A model generated the notes under the pieces. That model saw only the letters and a program-made list of their open reading frames with translations, was not told the DNA's origin and ran no database searches. The position numbers were made by a program, and so were the translations under genes. Positions 45,534 through 53,562 of a stretch of 64,000 nucleotides of DNA are shown here, piece after piece. How positions within the stretch are numbered: the stretch's first letter is position 1; each line of letters starts with the position of its first letter. The stretch covers positions 806,001-870,000 of the forward strand of contig CAVXLC010000001.1 in assembly GCA_963762545.1 (NCBI GenBank), given 5' to 3'. This DNA comes from JABFSM01 sp963762545. Its GTDB lineage: Bacteria > Gemmatimonadota > Gemmatimonadetes > Gemmatimonadales > GWC2-71-9.

Positions 45534-46037
45534 TCATTTGGCCGCGACGGAGGAATCGGAAAATGCCATGATGTACCGGATCCGCCACCTGCCGTCGGAC
45601 CCCTTCCGGATCGCGGCGGCGTAGCGACCATAGTCGGTAGTCTTTTTCTTGTTGGACATCGCCGTCTCGACGTAGCCGCCGTTCTGGTAGGCCAGCTCGT
45701 TTGACGCCGCGATCGTGATATCCGGCGTGATGGTTTCGGTGAGGACGTCCACTCCCTTGAGCATCGACTCGGCGAAGGACTGCCACTGGGCCTTGCCGAG
45801 GATGGGCGCGCTGCCCTTGTTGTCGATGCGGACGCTGTCGTCCACCATCTCCGCCATGGCCGCGGTATTCCCCGATATCTCGGCCGCGGTCCACCGCTGC
45901 CAGTAGTCCGCCACGCCCGCCTTGACCGCGGTCGAGTCGACCGGGAGGTCCACGGCGACCGGTGGAGGCGCCTCGGGCTTGCAGGCCACAAGGGCGAGCC
46001 CGAGGAGCAGGCTCGGGAAGGCACCACGGATCGGCAT
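45534..46037 (-). CDS. NTF2-like (SnoaL/DUF4440) lipoprotein, paralogue
   Basis: Exported lipoprotein of 167 residues, lipobox ALVAC. The mature part follows the same layout as its neighbour: an N-terminal helix DYWQRWTAAEISGNTAAM, a strand VDDSVRIDNKG, a YQNGGYVETAMSN segment and the C-terminal WRIRYIMAFSDS. The two genes are tandem, four bases apart with overlap to the alternative start, and clearly arose by duplication. A GAGGAGG ribosome site precedes the ATG. Together they may form a heterodimer. Confidence 0.86.
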   Translation of the reverse strand: MPIRGAFPSLLLGLALVACKPEAPPPVAVDLPVDSTAVKAGVADYWQRWTAAEISGNTAAMAEMVDDSVRIDNKGSAPILGKAQWQSFAESMLKGVDVLTETITPDITIAASNELAYQNGGYVETAMSNKKKTTDYGRYAAAIRKGSDGRWRIRYIMAFSDSSVAAK

Positions 46038-46089
46038 TGCGACCTCCTCGAAGACGGGGCCGGAGACGGCCGGGATTGGCGTTGGGGCT

Positions 46090-46536
46090 CTACTCTACGA
46101 CCGGGGGGAGGTTCCCGCCAGATGCGCCAGGACCGGCCTCGGGAGGAGCCTGGAACGGCTCCCGGAGGGCCCGGTCCACCCTCCGGGGCCGACCGGTGGT
46201 CCGGTCGAGGGCGGCGTAGACGCTTCGCCCCTTGGCGAGGAGCCGGTCGCCTTCGGCATGCCGGATTTCGATGAAGCGCTCCCAGGTGGCGCCGGTCGGC
46301 TCGCCGACCCAGGTCCGGGCCGCCAGCCGCTCGCCGGCAAAGGCCGGCGCCTTGTAGTCGATCTCATGGCGGATCACCACCCAGCTGACAAGGCTCCGCA
46401 ACTCGGCCGATGCCGCGGCCTCCCAGTGCGCGGTCGCGGCCTCCTGCATCCAGCGCAGATAGACCACGTTGTTGACGTGGCCCAGCGCGTCAATGTCGGA
46501 CTGCTGCACGGTGATGGGCAGTTCGAACGAATGCAT
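46090..46536 (-). CDS. Acyl-CoA thioesterase, 4HBT/YbgC family
   Basis: Hot-dog-fold thioesterase of 148 residues. The signature SDIDALGHVNNVVYLRWM near the N-terminus carries the catalytic Asp and the conserved HxxxxxY; a long central helix and EIDYKAPAFAGERL follow. The protein is a normal YbgC/FadM length plus a Pro-rich tail of 15 residues. It hydrolyses acyl-CoA in the cytoplasm; chain length cannot be told. It is four bases upstream of engB on the same strand. Confidence 0.9.
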   Translation of the reverse strand: MHSFELPITVQQSDIDALGHVNNVVYLRWMQEAATAHWEAAASAELRSLVSWVVIRHEIDYKAPAFAGERLAARTWVGEPTGATWERFIEIRHAEGDRLLAKGRSVYAALDRTTGRPRRVDRALREPFQAPPEAGPGASGGNLPPVVE

Positions 46537-46540
46537 GGCG

Positions 46541-47140
46541 CTACGACCTTGGGTCTCCCTGCACCGCCGCGAGAATGCTCTCGGCGAGCTCCTCGATGCC
46601 GAGCCCCGTCGTCCCGCTGGTGAGAATCAGCTCGTCGGCCGCCATGCCGAGCTCCCGGCCCCGCGCGGCCAGCGCATCGTGCTGCCCTCCGCGGCTCAGC
46701 TTGTCCGCCTTGGTCAGCACCGCGAGCACCGGGCGCCCCGATTCGGCCAGGAGCTCCCGGATGGCCAGGTCGTCCCGGGAGGGGGCGTGCCGGACGTCGA
46801 GCAGCCAGACCACGCCGGTCAGCGAGGGCCGCCGCGTCGCGACGCCCTCCAGCAGGCTTCGGAATCCTTCCCGGGCGCGCTTCGAGGCCTTGGCGAATCC
46901 GTACCCCGGCAGGTCCAGGAAGTAGCAGGGCGGCAGCCGGAAGACGTTCATGAGCTGGGTCTTGCCGGGCGTGGCGCTCACCCGCGCGAGCTGTTTCCGC
47001 CCCAGCAGGGCGTTCATGAGGCTCGACTTGCCGACGTTGGAGCGCCCCACGAAGGCGACCTCGGGGAGCGGCGGGCTGAGCGGCTGGAGCGGATCGGGGA
47101 AGCTGCCGACGAACTCCACCGGCAGCCGGGACAGCGTCAC
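46541..47140 (-). CDS. engB: Ribosome-biogenesis GTPase EngB/YsxC
   Basis: GTPase of 199 residues needed for 50S ribosome assembly. G1 is GRSNVGKSSLMNAL, G2 ATPGKT, G3 DLPGYGFA and G4 TKADK, with SGTTGLGI as G5. The GTG at 47140 overlaps the clpX stop (GTGA), placing it in the tig-clpP-clpX unit. The long frame upstream is the shadow of clpX. Length and order of motifs are normal. Confidence 0.95.
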   Translation of the reverse strand: MTLSRLPVEFVGSFPDPLQPLSPPLPEVAFVGRSNVGKSSLMNALLGRKQLARVSATPGKTQLMNVFRLPPCYFLDLPGYGFAKASKRAREGFRSLLEGVATRRPSLTGVVWLLDVRHAPSRDDLAIRELLAESGRPVLAVLTKADKLSRGGQHDALAARGRELGMAADELILTSGTTGLGIEELAESILAAVQGDPRS

Positions 47141-48389
47141 GCTTCGCGGATCTGGCGGGGGCGCTCCGTCACCACCATCGGCGAGGTGCCCTCGGTGATG
47201 CATTCGGGCGTGACGATCACCTCGCGGACGTCGTCCCGGGAGGGGAGATCGAACATCAGGTCGGTCATCACCGTCTCCAGGATGGCCCGTAACCCGCGGG
47301 CGCCGGTGCTCCGCTTGATGGCCTTGCGGGCCACCGCCTTGAGCGCGTCCTGGTCGAAGGTGAGGCCGACGTTTTCCAGCTCGAAGAGCTTCTGGTATTG
47401 CTTGGTGATGGCGTTCTTGGGCTCGACCAGAATCCGGACCAGCGATTCCTCGTCCAGCGCCTCGAGCGGCACCACCACCGGCAGCCGGCCCACCAGCTCG
47501 GGGATCAGCCCGAAGCGCAGCAGGTCGTCGGGTTCCGCGTTGGCGAAGGGGTTCTTCTTGCTCGCTTCGGGGGTCTTGTCGCGCTCGGTGGCCGCGGCAA
47601 AGCCGATCTGCTGGCGGCCCAGGCGCCCCTCGATGATGCGCTCCAGCCCGTCGAAGGCGCCGCCGCAGATGAACAGGATGTCCTTGGTATTGATCTGGAT
47701 GTATTCCTGCTGCGGGTGCTTGCGGCCGCCCTGGGGGGGACCGAGGCCACCGTGCCCTCGAGAATCTTGAGCAGCGCCTGCTGTACACCCTCGCCGGAGA
47801 CGTCCCGGGTGATGCTGGGGTTCTCGGATTTCCGGGCGATCTTGTCGATCTCGTCGATGTAGACGATGCCCCGCTCGCACTCCGAGACGTTGAACTCGCC
47901 CGCCTGCAGCAGCCGGACCAGGATGTTCTCCACGTCCTCACCGACGTACCCCGCCTCGGTGAGCGTGGTGGCGTCCGCGATCGTGAACGGCACGTCGAGA
48001 ATGCGGGCCAGGGTCTGCGCCAGCAGCGTCTTGCCGACGCCGGTCGGGCCGATGAGCAGGATGTTGGACTTGTCGAGCTCGACGCCCCCGGCATCCCGGC
48101 CGCTGGCGGAGTTGATGCGCTTGTAGTGGTTGTACACCGCCACGGCCAGGGTCCGCTTGGCCCGCTCCTGCCCGATCACGTACTGATCGAGCACGTCCTT
48201 GATTTCGGTCGGGGTGGGGACCTGGGTGATGTTGTCGACGACTTCCCGCTCTTCATCCTCCGCCAGGATCTCGTTGCAGAGGGTGATGCACTCGTTGCAG
48301 ATGTAGACCGAGGGCCCGGAGATGAATTTCCGGACCGAATCCTTCGACTTCCCGCAGAACGAGCAGCGCAGGTGCTTGTCGTTGGACAT
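47137..48389 (-). CDS. clpX: ATP-dependent unfoldase ClpX, apparent frameshift
   Basis: AAA+ unfoldase that feeds ClpP, 417 residues once one base is restored. The N-terminal zinc finger is CSFC and CNEC around residues 10-35; Walker A is GPTGVGKTLLAQ, Walker B IVYIDEIDKIA, and the C-terminal part holds the pore and sensor regions and SKKNPFANAEPDD. Two frames overlap between 47505 and 47880. The run of seven G on the plus strand at 47733-47739 needs one more to read VPPQGGRKHPQQ without a break. ClpX is nearly universal and the gene is intact on both sides, so an assembly error is the likely cause. The ATG at 48389 begins MSNDKHLRCSFC. Confidence 0.93.
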
Positions 48390-48456
48390 GGCGGTCAACT
48401 GGCGCGCGAGCGCGGCGTGGGGGACACCGGAAAGGTCAACCGCCCGGCGGACCGGG

Positions 48457-49095
48457 TCAAGTGGTCGGCACCGCGGCCACGACGGCGCCGGGAACCACCG
48501 GATCCCGGTGGGGCACGAACACCGCGTCGATGATGCCGTAGGTCTTGGCTTCGTCCGCGCTCATGTACCGGTCGCGGTCCATGTCGCGCTCGATCTGCTC
48601 GATCGCCTGACCGGTGTGCTTGGCGTACAGCTCGTTCATCTTGGTGCGCAGATAGAGGATTTCCCGGGCCTGGATCTCGATGTCCGAGGCCGTGCCCTGC
48701 GACCCGCCCGACGGCTGGTGGATCATGATCCGGGCATGGGGCAGGGCGCTCCGCTTGCCCTTGGTGCCGGCGGCCAGCAGGAAGCTCCCCATCGACGCCG
48801 CCATGCCCATGCAGATCGTGTTCACCGGGGCGCGCAGGTGCTGCATCGTGTCGTAGATCGCCATGCCGCTGGACACGATGCCGCCCGGGGAATTGATATA
48901 CATGTAGATGTCCTTCTCGGGGTTGTCGGCCTCGAGAAAGAGCAGCTGCGCGATGATGATGTTGGACACTTCATCATTGATCGCCGCGCCGAGGAACACG
49001 ATCCGGTCCATGAGGAGCCGGGAGAAGATGTCGTAGGTCCGCTCACCGCGGCTCGACCGCTCGATGATGTACGGCGGATAGAGCATGCTGGTCAC
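48457..49095 (-). CDS. clpP: ATP-dependent Clp protease proteolytic subunit
   Basis: Serine peptidase of the ClpXP complex, 212 residues. Ser 101 is in GMAASMGSF, His 126 in IMIHQPSGG, and Asp 175 in DRDRYMSADEA; the N-terminal RGERTYDIFSRLL and INSPGGIVSSG are also typical. A GTG at 49095 overlaps the tig stop (GTGA); an ATG three codons later is an alternative. It lies between tig and clpX, the standard gene order. Confidence 0.97.
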   Translation of the reverse strand: MTSMLYPPYIIERSSRGERTYDIFSRLLMDRIVFLGAAINDEVSNIIIAQLLFLEADNPEKDIYMYINSPGGIVSSGMAIYDTMQHLRAPVNTICMGMAASMGSFLLAAGTKGKRSALPHARIMIHQPSGGSQGTASDIEIQAREILYLRTKMNELYAKHTGQAIEQIERDMDRDRYMSADEAKTYGIIDAVFVPHRDPVVPGAVVAAVPTT

Positions 49096-50345
49096 GGCTT
49101 GGCCTCGCTGACGGTGGATTTGGAAAGGAGGAAATCGAAGACCTTTTCCTCGGTGATGGATCGCTCCAGCTCGGGCAGCCGCTTGGCCTGCTCCAGCGAT
49201 GCGTAGATCTGCGCCGGGGTGGCCTTTCGCTGCTCGGCGATCCGCGCGATGCGCGCATCCACCTCCGCCTCGGTGGCCTTGAGGCCTTCCTTCTCGGCGA
49301 TGCCGGACAGCAGCAGCTCCCGCTTCACCTGGGCCGCGGCGACGGGCCGGAACTCGGTGTTGAAGGCATCCTGCTTGTCGTGGTCCACACCGTAGGCATG
49401 CAGCAGGGAATGGAGCATGCGGTCCACCAGCGACGGAGGGGCTTCGATCCCGTTGGCCTCGATGAGCTGCTGCACCAGCTGTTCGCGGATGCCGGCATCG
49501 GCTTCGCGGATGGCGGCGGCTTCCAGATCGGCCCGGACTCCGGCGGTCAGCGCGTCGAGCGTCTCGAAGTCTCCCACTTCCCGGGCCAGGGCATCGTCGA
49601 GGACGGGCAGCTCCTGGCGCTTCACCTCGTGCAGCGTCAGGCGCACCGTCCGGCTCTTGCCTCGGCGCTCCGGATCGGCGTGGTCGTCGGGAAACCGGAC
49701 CTCGGTGTCCACGGTCTCGCCGGGGAGGATCGTCATGATCTTTTCCTCGAGCGCGGGGAGCGCCTGACCGTCGCCCAGCACGAAGGTATAGGGCTGGGCT
49801 TCCTTGACCGCGCCCTCCTCGATCGGCGCCACGTCCACCCGGACCATCTGCCCCGGTGCAGGTTTCTGCCCTTCCACCGGGAGCCAGGTGGCCCGCTGCT
49901 CGCGCAGCCGCCCGACCTGATCGGCCACCGCCTGGTCGGTCACCGGGGCCACCGTGCGCGTCAGGCTGAAGCCGCCCAGGCGGGCCAGCGCCAGCTCGGG
50001 GCGGACCTCCACCAGCAGCTCGAATTCAACCGGCTGCCCTTCCTCGAACTTGAGGTTTCGTACCGAGGGATCGGAGATCGGTTTCAGGGATTCGGAGGTC
50101 TTGGCCTCCTCCCACCCTTCCCGAATGACCTCTTCCAGGACCCATTGGCGGATTTCATTGCTGAAGCGGCGGCGGACCACCGCGTCCGGTGCCTTGCCCT
50201 GCCGGAATCCGGGCAGCCGAGCCCGTTTGGCGTATTGCCGGACGGCCTTGGCGGTGGCCTCCTCCACCCGCTCCACCGGTACGGTGACGCGGAGTGCCTT
50301 GGAGGCGGCGTCTTCGGCCGTCTTGGTTACGGTGATGGCGCTCAT
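49092..50345 (-). CDS. tig: Trigger factor (ribosome-associated chaperone)
   Basis: Chaperone and prolyl isomerase of 417 residues that binds nascent chains at the ribosome exit. The N-terminal ribosome-binding domain holds LPGFRQGKAPDAVVRRRF, the GFRxGK signature. The central FKBP-like part is seen as KPAPGQMVRVD and FVLGDGQALPALEEK; the long C-terminal helices fill 250-417. It heads tig-clpP-clpX-engB. A TAGATT box lies eight bases before the ATG, with no Shine-Dalgarno. Confidence 0.96.
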   Translation of the reverse strand: MSAITVTKTAEDAASKALRVTVPVERVEEATAKAVRQYAKRARLPGFRQGKAPDAVVRRRFSNEIRQWVLEEVIREGWEEAKTSESLKPISDPSVRNLKFEEGQPVEFELLVEVRPELALARLGGFSLTRTVAPVTDQAVADQVGRLREQRATWLPVEGQKPAPGQMVRVDVAPIEEGAVKEAQPYTFVLGDGQALPALEEKIMTILPGETVDTEVRFPDDHADPERRGKSRTVRLTLHEVKRQELPVLDDALAREVGDFETLDALTAGVRADLEAAAIREADAGIREQLVQQLIEANGIEAPPSLVDRMLHSLLHAYGVDHDKQDAFNTEFRPVAAAQVKRELLLSGIAEKEGLKATEAEVDARIARIAEQRKATPAQIYASLEQAKRLPELERSITEEKVFDFLLSKSTVSEAKP

Positions 50346-50353
50346 AGGGCGGA

Positions 50354-50359
50354 AATCTA
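50354..50359 (-). promoter_or_regulatory. Candidate -10 box TAGATT before tig
   Basis: TAGATT ending nine bases before the tig ATG (eight bases between). The short leader would be under about three bases, consistent with a leaderless message for the chaperone/protease operon. Confidence 0.45.
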
Positions 50360-50475
50360 ATCCCGCGGGGGCCCGGGGGCACTTTGGCGGCCCCCGGGGC
50401 GGCTCCCCACTCGGGGACGGCCAGGCAGGGTCAGTCCGGGATCGGCTTCACGGGTGTGGCGCGGGGCGGGCCGGC

Positions 50476-50748
50476 CTAACGGGCGGCGGAGGTGCCCCCG
50501 AGCAGAGAGGCCACGGCGTGGACCCCGATCCGGGCCAGCCCGGACAACAGCGGTACGCCGAGCCCGGCGCCCAGAAGCACGGCGTCGAGCGCCACCAGCC
50601 GTCCGGTCCATTCATTCACGAGCCGGCGGCTCCGGGTGATCGCGAAGATCGCGATGGCGGTCCCGTTGACCGCAATGAAGGCGATCGACGCGAGCCAGAA
50701 TAGGCGGGAGCTGAGTTCGCTGAGGAACGCAGTGAGGGTGGCTTCCAC
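50476..50748 (-). CDS. Small membrane protein (90 aa)
   Basis: Protein of 90 residues with two hydrophobic helices (about 16-37 and 52-75) joined by a basic loop (TRSRRLVNEWTGR). No recognised domain. The ATG at 50748 is preceded by a purine-rich site (GGACGTGA). The upstream gap carries TGTACA within a short AT-richer stretch, possibly its promoter. It stands between tig and the tRNA gene and has no evident partner. Confidence 0.7.
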   Translation of the reverse strand: MEATLTAFLSELSSRLFWLASIAFIAVNGTAIAIFAITRSRRLVNEWTGRLVALDAVLLGAGLGVPLLSGLARIGVHAVASLLGGTSAAR

Positions 50749-50866
50749 GGATCACGTCCTGTCGCAGGAGGTTCCGAGTCGCGTTGTTGTGATGGTGTAC
50801 AGACTAGATACCCAACCCTGAGCGGCGTGTCCAGAGGAGTTGCACCCCGCAACGCGCGGTGGGAGC

Positions 50867-50965
50867 GGGGCGGTCGTGCTCCTGCTGGCCGCCCTCCTGG
50901 GAGCCTACGTTCCCGCGCGGCGGTCGAGCCGAGTCGATCCGATGCTGGTGATCCGTTCGGAGTAG
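50867..50965 (+). pseudogene. C-terminal remnant of an FtsX/MacB-type ABC permease
   Basis: A 32-codon frame with a stop reads VVLLLAALLGAYVPARRSSR and then VDPMLVIRSE. This matches the end of ADOP/MacB permeases, which finish with a last helix, the PARRA motif, and DPMxxLRxE. No other part of a permease or an ATPase gene is present, and a stop codon lies just upstream at 50819. It is the tail of a lost gene, sitting next to tRNA-Leu. Confidence 0.6.
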
Positions 50966-50986
50966 TGGAGCCTTCGGGTGAATGGA

Positions 50987-51068
50987 TGCGAACGCCGGGA
51001 GTCGAACCCGGACCCCTTGCGGGACAGGATCCTAAGTCCTGCGCGTCTGCCAGTTCCGCCACGCTCGC
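50987..51068 (-). tRNA. tRNA-Leu (anticodon UAG)
   Basis: Folds as a class II tRNA of 82 bases. The acceptor stem GCGAGCG pairs with CGTTCGC followed by the discriminator A. The anticodon stem CAGGA and TCCTG enclose loop CTTAGGA, giving anticodon TAG for CUA codons. A variable arm with CCCGCAAGGGG is long, as in leucine tRNAs, and the T loop is GGTTCGACTCC. The 3' CCA is not encoded. Confidence 0.95.
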
Positions 51069-51283
51069 GGGCCGTTTCGCTGTACGCTACAATGCCGGGC
51101 GACGGGATGCGAGGGCGCCGGGCGATGTTTCCGAAGGGAACAGCTCGGCGAGTGCAGGAGCGCATGACAGCCCCGGAAACAGGGTTTGGTCCGTTCCAGT
51201 TCCACCTGGCCAGCGAGATGTCGTTGCAACCCGCGCTTAAGCGTTTCCCGACCGGCTCGGTAGACCGGAGGGGGCGCTCCTCC

Positions 51284-51289
51284 TACATT
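51284..51289 (+). promoter_or_regulatory. Candidate -10 box TACATT upstream of SmpA-like lipoprotein
   Basis: TACATT in the 278-base gap between tRNA-Leu and the lipoprotein gene, giving a leader of about 50 bases. Apart from this and the tRNA upstream sequence I see nothing in the gap. Confidence 0.35.
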
Positions 51290-51346
51290 TCCGCTTCTGG
51301 AACCGGACCGGCCGGTGGCCAGCGTCTTCATCGGGAGAATGCCGTC

Positions 51347-51700
51347 GTGGCCAGCTCGATTCGTTCGACTCTTGTCGCAGCCCCGGTCCTCGTGCTCCTC
51401 GCCCTTTCCGCCTGCGCCAGCAAGGACGCGCGGCTGGAGAAGCTCTCCGCGGGCATTTCCAAGGACAGCGTTCTGACCATTATGGGCGTCGAGAAGCCGC
51501 AGCGGCTCGATCCATACCTGGTCAACAGCCACTACATCGAAACGATGTATTTCCCGAGGCCTGGCAAGGCCGACTCGGCGAGCGTGGCCGATCGGAACAT
51601 GACGCCGGTAGTCGTGATAGACGGCAAAGTCGCTGCCTGGGGCTGGGAGCAATGGGACTCGGTTGCGGCGAGCAACAAGATTCCGGTGCCGGCGAAGTGA
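51347..51700 (+). CDS. SmpA/OmlA-like small lipoprotein
   Basis: Exported lipoprotein of 117 residues with lipobox LSAC. The mature part starts with KLSAGISKDSVLTIMG, the repeated Leu/Gly/Ser layout of SmpA/OmlA (BamE-like) domains, then a beta strand ending GKVAAWGWEQWD. BamE supports the outer-membrane BAM complex; whether this one does is unknown. The GTG at 51347 has a GGGAG ribosome site. It is convergent with the DegP gene. Confidence 0.75.
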   Translation: MASSIRSTLVAAPVLVLLALSACASKDARLEKLSAGISKDSVLTIMGVEKPQRLDPYLVNSHYIETMYFPRPGKADSASVADRNMTPVVVIDGKVAAWGWEQWDSVAASNKIPVPAK

Positions 51701-51733
51701 GAGGCTAGGAGTCCAGGAGCCGAAGCGAAGAAC

Positions 51734-51754
51734 CCCCGGGAGGGATTCCCGGGG
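51734..51754. terminator. Hairpin between convergent genes
   Basis: CCCCGGGA-GGGAT-TCCCGGGG, a perfect 8-base stem with a five-base loop. It lies between the SmpA-like gene and the DegP gene on the opposite strand. No T-run follows, so it may be a two-way hairpin terminator; part of the element resembles the repeat at 43592. Confidence 0.55.
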
Positions 51755-51791
51755 ATTCCTGATTGCTGCCCACCGACGTACCGAACTTCCG

Positions 51792-53414
51792 TCAGTTTCC
51801 CAGCTGCACCCGCACCAACCGCTTGCCTGCGCCTTGCGCGATCAGCGCCTTGTTCCAGAGCTGCAGGGTGACGATGCCCCCGGGCCCCGCGCTCCGGAGC
51901 GCCGCGCGAAGCTCCGCCTCGGTGCGAACCGGCGTCCCCTCGACCGAGAGAATGACGTCGGGGCTTCCGCTGTCGACGCCGAACAGCCGGGCATCGGCCG
52001 AGGGACCTTCCTGGTCGATGCTCTGAATCAGCAACCCGCGCAGGCCCGCCGGAGCGCCTATCTCACTGGCGACCTGTGCGGTCATCGGGGTCACGGTGAG
52101 TCCCAGCGGCTTGACGGCGACGCCCGCCTCGGCATCGTTTCCGCTGTCCGCGGCGTCGTTCTGCTGGCCCGGCTGGTCTGCCGGCGCCGCCTCGCTGCTC
52201 GTCGCGGAAATGAGCCGCACCGTGTAGGTCCGGCGCACGCCACCCTTCCGGGCGACTTCGACCTTCACCGATTCGCCGGGGTGCTTGAACCCCACGACCT
52301 GCTGGAGCTGCGCCACGTAGTCCACTCGCTGCCCGTCGATGGTGATGATGACGTCGCCCGGCTCGAGGCCGGCCCGCTTGGCGGGGGACGTTTCGCTGGA
52401 ATAGTTCTCGATCTTGACGCCGCGGACCTCCGGGAGCCCGGCGTAGGTGGCGTCGGTCGCGTCCGCCTCGCCCACCAGAACACCCAGCGCGGCGCGCTCC
52501 ACCTTGCCGGTCTTGATCAGCTGATCCATGACCTGACGGGCCAGATCGATCGGAATCGCGAACCCGTACCCCACGTTGTAGCCGGTTTCGCTGGCGATCG
52601 CGGAATTGATTCCGATGACCTCCCCGCGGACGTTGACCAGCGGTCCACCGGAGTTGCCGGGGTTGATGGCGGCATCGGTCTGGATGAAGTCCTGAATGCT
52701 CCGGTCGCTCCGGCCCGGGAGGTTGAGCAGACCCCGGCCCTTGGCGCTGACGATGCCGGACGTGACCGTGAAGGTGAGCGCCTCACCGAGCGGGTTGCCC
52801 ACCGCCAGCACCCATTCGCCGATGCGGGTTCCGGCGCTCGAGCCCAGGGCCGCCGGGCTCAGGCCCTTCGCCTCGATCTTGATGACCGCCACGTCGGTAT
52901 TCGGGTCGGTACCGACCACCCTGGCGGTGAATTCCCGGCCGTCGAGCAGCCGGGCCGTCACCTTCTCGGCGCCCTCGACGACATGATTGTTGGTCAGGAT
53001 GTAGCCGTCATCGGACACGATGAATCCCGAGCCGGACCCCTTCTCGAAGCTCGGGCCGCGGTTGCGGCCCTGCGGCCCCTGGGGGAACCCGAAGAACGGC
53101 TCGAACCCCTTGGGGATCTGGAGATTCTGGGCGACCTGCTGCTTGCGGGTCGACTTGACGAACACCACGCTGGGCCGGACGTGCTCGGCCACCGCGGCAA
53201 ACGCATCGCTCAACTCGGCCAGCGGCCGGGCCGCCGGCAGCGGCGGCGCCGTGACCGGCCGGATGGCCGACTGGCTCGACGTGAGCCGACTCTCGGCTCC
53301 CTGCGCCAGCGAGTTCGTGGGAAGGTCGAGCAGTCCCGCAAAGAGAAGGCCCAGCACGAATGCCAGGCCCACCAGGCCACCGAATTTGAGCCAATTGAGA
53401 TTGCGAACCGACAT
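51792..53414 (-). CDS. DegP/HtrA-family serine protease with two PDZ domains
   Basis: Envelope serine protease of 540 residues. A hydrophobic anchor at about 12-32 is followed by a linker and the trypsin-like domain: His in NNHVVEG, Asp in TDVAVIKI, Ser in GNSGGPL. Two PDZ domains follow (about 285-380 and 420-535), separated by a low-complexity segment rich in Ala, Asp and Gln (PADQPGQQNDAADSGND). It degrades or refolds damaged exported proteins. The ATG at 53414 has a GGGAG site; a GTG 12 bases upstream is less likely. dnaK lies beyond a repeat hairpin, so stress response may link them. Confidence 0.93.
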   Translation of the reverse strand: MSVRNLNWLKFGGLVGLAFVLGLLFAGLLDLPTNSLAQGAESRLTSSQSAIRPVTAPPLPAARPLAELSDAFAAVAEHVRPSVVFVKSTRKQQVAQNLQIPKGFEPFFGFPQGPQGRNRGPSFEKGSGSGFIVSDDGYILTNNHVVEGAEKVTARLLDGREFTARVVGTDPNTDVAVIKIEAKGLSPAALGSSAGTRIGEWVLAVGNPLGEALTFTVTSGIVSAKGRGLLNLPGRSDRSIQDFIQTDAAINPGNSGGPLVNVRGEVIGINSAIASETGYNVGYGFAIPIDLARQVMDQLIKTGKVERAALGVLVGEADATDATYAGLPEVRGVKIENYSSETSPAKRAGLEPGDVIITIDGQRVDYVAQLQQVVGFKHPGESVKVEVARKGGVRRTYTVRLISATSSEAAPADQPGQQNDAADSGNDAEAGVAVKPLGLTVTPMTAQVASEIGAPAGLRGLLIQSIDQEGPSADARLFGVDSGSPDVILSVEGTPVRTEAELRAALRSAGPGGIVTLQLWNKALIAQGAGKRLVRVQLGN

Positions 53415-53512
53415 ATCTCCCGTCACCTCGTGTGGGTCTGAAATGCTATACCTGCAATATACGTACGATGCACTTGGGCATGCGACAGTCGCACTGGTCA
53501 GGGGTCAGGACT

Positions 53513-53551
53513 GAGGATTGAGGGAGGCCTTACCCTGAATCCTCAATCCTC
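53513..53551. terminator. Hairpin of ATCCTC units after dnaK
   Basis: GAGGATTGAGG at 53513-53523 and CCTCAATCCTC at 53541-53551 are exact reverse complements with a 17-base loop. The right arm continues as further CGATCCT copies up to the dnaK stop. It sits downstream of dnaK and upstream of the DegP gene, both on the minus strand. Confidence 0.6.
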
Positions 53552-53562
53552 GATCCTCGATC

